Of a stretch of 6,512 bases of DNA, positions 5,801-6,512 are shown piece after piece. The notes beneath the pieces were generated by a model, which did not search any database, had not been told where the DNA came from, and saw nothing but the letters and a program-made list of their open reading frames with translations. Location: NCBI GenBank assembly GCA_002298885.1, contig DBMK01000262.1, forward strand, positions 1 to 6,512, in the 5' to 3' direction. Numbering within the stretch: position 1 is the stretch's first letter; the number at the start of each line of letters is the position of its first letter. The stretch is from Anaerolineaceae bacterium UBA700. Lineage in GTDB: Bacteria; Chloroflexota; Anaerolineae; Anaerolineales; Anaerolineaceae. The translations under genes were made by a program, and so were the position numbers.

Positions 5801-6512
5801 CCCGGTCGCCCCGGTGCTGGCATTCCAGCTCAAGGTCGGGTTCGTCGCTACCCCGGTTGCCAAATCCAACGGCGCAATCCGGCTGAACGCTCCCGGTGGT
5901 GGAGATGGCAAGAACGTGGTGAAGCTCCAATTTTCCTCAGCCGCCAGTGCGTTACCGGCAGCATCCTTAGCGCCTACCGACACTACCACGTCATACACCG
6001 TCCCCCCCGTCAGGTTGGCGGTCGGGGTCAGCGTGGCCGTGAAAGTCGCCGGATCGTAACTCACGCTCGCCGCAACCGGCGTCCCCGAGACGTGCTCCTT
6101 TAGACCGAAAGTGGCCGTTGTGATTGTTAACGCATCCATCTGCTCGCTGAACATCGCTTTTACGCTGCTATTCAACGGCACATCAATCGCATTTGCTAAC
6201 GGCGACCGCCCCAGGATGACCGGCACGGTCGTATCCAACCCGGGCCGGTAGGTCAGGCTCACTTCGTCCAACACCGTCGCCAGGTTCGGGTCCGTCCCCC
6301 GCGACAGCGCCGCCCGGTACTGAATGTACTGCCCGCGGCGACCCAGCGGTACAGGCGAGCTGCCGCTCACATTTGTCCACAGCATGCTGCTCAGGTCGGG
6401 TGTCTCGCCACTGCGATAACTGTAGCTGATTCCCGCCCCCGCCGGTACGGTCCCTGTCCAGCCCAGCGATTCCCAGGTCACCGATTGCCCGGCGTCGATC
6501 ACCCGCGAGGTG
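2897..6512 (-). CDS. Large modular exported protein (Big_5 / FN3 / ConA-like), 5' end missing
   Basis: The stop is TAG (2897-2899). The frame stays open through the right edge, so the true start and any signal peptide lie outside. Residues below are counted from the GTG at 6502. Modules in order: a VIDAGQ-type module (1-87), a Big_5/SbsA-type Ig-like domain (88-197), two FN3-like domains (198-292, 293-387), a concanavalin/laminin-G-like beta module (about 388-602), a second VIDAGQ module (603-692), a second Big_5 (693-803), three FN3-like domains (804-897, 898-991, 992-1086) and a C-terminal FN3-like domain (1090-1201) ending FISLPVMLK. Proline-rich hinges (PPPPPG and similar) separate the modules. 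All 14 cysteines fall in within-module pairs, which suggests disulfides and an extracellular location. No catalytic motif was recognised; the ConA-like module lacks an obvious GH16 ExDxxE site. The likely role is surface adhesion, carbohydrate binding or cell-envelope structure; the specific ligand is unknown. The tail resembles C-termini of other Chloroflexota exoproteins. The gene is convergent with the Fe-S operon and separated by a terminator. Confidence 0.88.
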   Translation of the reverse strand, partial: TSRVIDAGQSVTWESLGWTGTVPAGAGISYSYRSGETPDLSSMLWTNVSGSSPVPLGRRGQYIQYRAALSRGTDPNLATVLDEVSLTYRPGLDTTVPVILGRSPLANAIDVPLNSSVKAMFSEQMDALTITTATFGLKEHVSGTPVAASVSYDPATFTATLTPTANLTGGTVYDVVVSVGAKDAAGNALAAEENWSFTTFLPSPPPGAFSRIAPLDLATGVATNPTLSWNASTGATGYQYCLETSQSACHWIDVSNTSVALSGLAYSTTYYWQVQAVNPSGQTPADGGWWSFSTMLPPPPGSFGRIAPLDGTTEVAINPTLSWSASQGATGYRYCLETQQTTCNWIVTGATSVSLSSLPHGTTYYWQVQAVNDYGQTPAEGTSWWSFTTTTLVTLIDSTTADFGAGQVGTCRLDTYNGDGALELPLTVEESFTGPDVPTGWTVMDPPWQEGGTAAIVDGQLAVQGARVNYNTPLNPGQSLEFEATFKGKISQIIGFGGSASIYNFAPMASFGTNGSTDTLYTRIWTDGGIVNHPIANSANYLGTPHLYRIDWKPTGFDFYIDHNLVDSRTDVISEPMWVAISDYYNVEPALQVDWVGLTPYAGGCTFISRVIDAGQSVTWESLGWTGMVPTGAGISFSYRSGETPDLSSMLWTNVSGSSPATLNRRGRYIQYRAELSLGTDPTQTPVLKDVSLSYRPGADLTAPVILARSPLPNATNVPASSVVTVRFSEQMNEATFLTSTFSLKEHGSGTPVSAAFTYDSLTFTATLTPSSSLSAGVMYDVLVTTGVKDAGGNGLAADESWSFTITPPPPPGAFSRIAPSNAATGVATNPTLSWNASQYASGYQYCLETSQAACNWINTGGTSVSVSSLAYATTYYWQVKAVNITGETLADEGWWSFTTAQPPPPGAFSRIAPGNGAADVSTSPILSWNASQGATGYQYCIGTDQLTCNWVNTAATSVSLSGLAYGTTYYWQVQATNGFVQTPAEGGWWSFTTLQPPPAAFSRIAPANGAVDVATNPILSWNASLGATGYKYCINTSASCSGSWTDVTGTEVQLTGLTYDTVYYWHVQAVNGTGATFADGDWWSFRTTTNPTCVDLASFIGSSAAFPNTTRLDWVTSNEVGLEGFNLYRSESVDGTRIMVNASLIPAQKPGQMEGGQYYFNDAVEQGKHYYYWIELVKLNGKCEYGPVAITTKYFISLPVMLK
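2900..3235 (-). other. C-terminal FN3-like domain with conserved tail
   Basis: Residues 1090-1201 of the modular protein differ from the upstream FN3 repeats. The pattern LDWVTSNEVGLEGFNLYRS, then YYFND, then YYYWIELV, then YGPVA is a beta-sandwich layout seen at the ends of many secreted Chloroflexota proteins. C1091 and C1181 flank the domain and could form a disulfide. The last residues, FISLPVMLK, place a short hydrophobic stretch and a final lysine at the terminus. A sorting role is a guess. Confidence 0.55.
3245..4093 (-). repeat. Three tandem FN3-like units (copies 3-5)
   Basis: Three units of about 94 codons (roughly 282 bp) in the modular gene, at 3812-4093, 3530-3811 and 3245-3529. 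Each has FSRIAP, NP(T/I)LSWNAS, a Tyr-Cys pair, TTYYWQV(Q/K)A and WWSFTT or close variants. Copy 5 (3245-3529) is the most divergent: its cysteines are one residue closer (C1031/C1038), and WHVQAVN and WWSFRT replace the usual strands. Confidence 0.85.
4094..4696 (-). repeat. Duplicated VIDAGQ + Big_5 block, copy 2
   Basis: Encodes residues 603-803. It aligns with residues 1-196 at a constant offset of 607 codons (1,821 bp) without indels until the hinge after Big_5, where one codon is lost. Hand alignment gives about 94% identity over the first 50 residues and about 61% across Big_5. The Big_5 part shows SP-N-VP, FSEQM, LKEH-SGTPV, TFTATLTP, KDAGGN and a closing WSFT. Confidence 0.9.
4697..5341 (-). 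other. ConA/laminin-G-like beta module between FN3 arrays
   Basis: Residues 388-602 of the modular protein. A lead-in (STTADFGAGQ, then DGALELP) is followed by FTGPDVPTGWTV, an AIVDGQLAVQGARV strand, LEFEATFKGK, HLYRIDWKPTGFDFYIDH and LQVDWVGL. This is the order seen in concanavalin-A-like sandwich domains of secreted bacterial proteins. C408 and C602 bracket it. Only one copy lies in the window. Assignment is by pattern only. Confidence 0.6.
5342..5911 (-). repeat. Two tandem FN3-like units (copies 1-2)
   Basis: Units at 5627-5911 and 5342-5626 encode residues 198-292 and 293-387. The FSRIAP/FGRIAP starts are exactly 94 codons apart. Both keep NPTLSW, YCLET-(5 residues)-C, TTYYWQVQAVN and WWSF(S/T)T. 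Copy 1 most resembles copy 3 (shared ATGVATNPTLSWNAS and CLETSQ), matching their equivalent place after each Big_5. Confidence 0.85.
5912..6512 (-). repeat. Duplicated VIDAGQ + Big_5 block, copy 1 (runs to the edge)
   Basis: Encodes residues 1-197 plus three codons (Thr-Ser-Arg) before the GTG at 6502. The same Ser-Arg precedes the VIDAGQ sequence in copy 2, so this is a continuation of a longer frame. The DNA of 6357-6508 matches 4536-4687 at about 140 of 152 positions by hand count, including an exact 47-base run (6456-6502 = 4635-4681). Confidence 0.88.

Noticed and set aside
3245..5911. Regularly spaced repeats resembling a CRISPR or satellite array
   Set aside because: The units are about 282 bp, diverged and in one open frame encoding FN3-like domains, so this is protein-module repetition.
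5666..6103. 145-codon open frame on the plus strand, and the 222-codon minus-strand frame at 5262-5930
   Set aside because: Both run through the repeated FN3 region in the wrong frame or strand. Similar shadow peptides recur at each FN3 unit because the DNA itself is repeated.
6500..6502. GTG as the start of the modular gene
   Set aside because: The frame stays open upstream (Thr-Ser-Arg), and the same Val is internal in the second copy. No signal peptide follows.

Overview
The window looks like a piece of chromosome from a GC-rich, probably anaerobic bacterium, most likely Chloroflexota (Anaerolineae-like). This is an inference from protein style, not from a marker gene. The clues are a lipoprotein with a long Thr/Pro/Ser/Ala spacer after the lipid cysteine, a large exported protein built from Big_5-like and fibronectin-III-like modules, and a C-terminal domain ending in an '...FISLPVMLK' tail. 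No RNA gene, mobile element, CRISPR array or origin is visible.

Layout: bases 1-158 are a non-coding leader with one small hairpin at the left edge. Bases 159-2808 hold a two-gene, translationally coupled plus-strand operon. The first gene encodes a twin-arginine (Tat) lipoprotein with a DUF362 domain. The second encodes a 526-residue iron-sulfur membrane protein that reads as a NapH/MauN-like protein fused to a NapG/MauM-like one, with six [4Fe-4S] motifs. Bases 2809-2896 are the gap between convergent genes and contain an exact 41-bp palindrome that serves as a terminator. Bases 2897-6512 hold the 3' part of a very large minus-strand gene, open through the right edge, for a modular exported protein of at least 1,204 residues.

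How the genes may work together: the NapH-like half would take electrons from the quinone pool or a cytoplasmic donor and pass them through its clusters to the NapG-like half. That half is preceded by an internal twin-arginine motif and hydrophobic segment, so it is predicted to lie outside the membrane, where the DUF362 lipoprotein would also be anchored. No terminal reductase or cofactor-bearing catalytic subunit is present, so the final electron acceptor or substrate is unknown. The large minus-strand gene is convergent and shows no functional link to the operon. It looks like a surface or secreted adhesion/binding protein that grew by internal duplication.

The most noteworthy points are the NapH-NapG-type fusion with its internal Tat-like signal, its coupling to an exported DUF362 protein, and the mosaic duplication in the modular gene (607-codon offset, about 92% DNA identity over about 150 bp and much lower next to it). 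No defence system or other plainly new system is evident.
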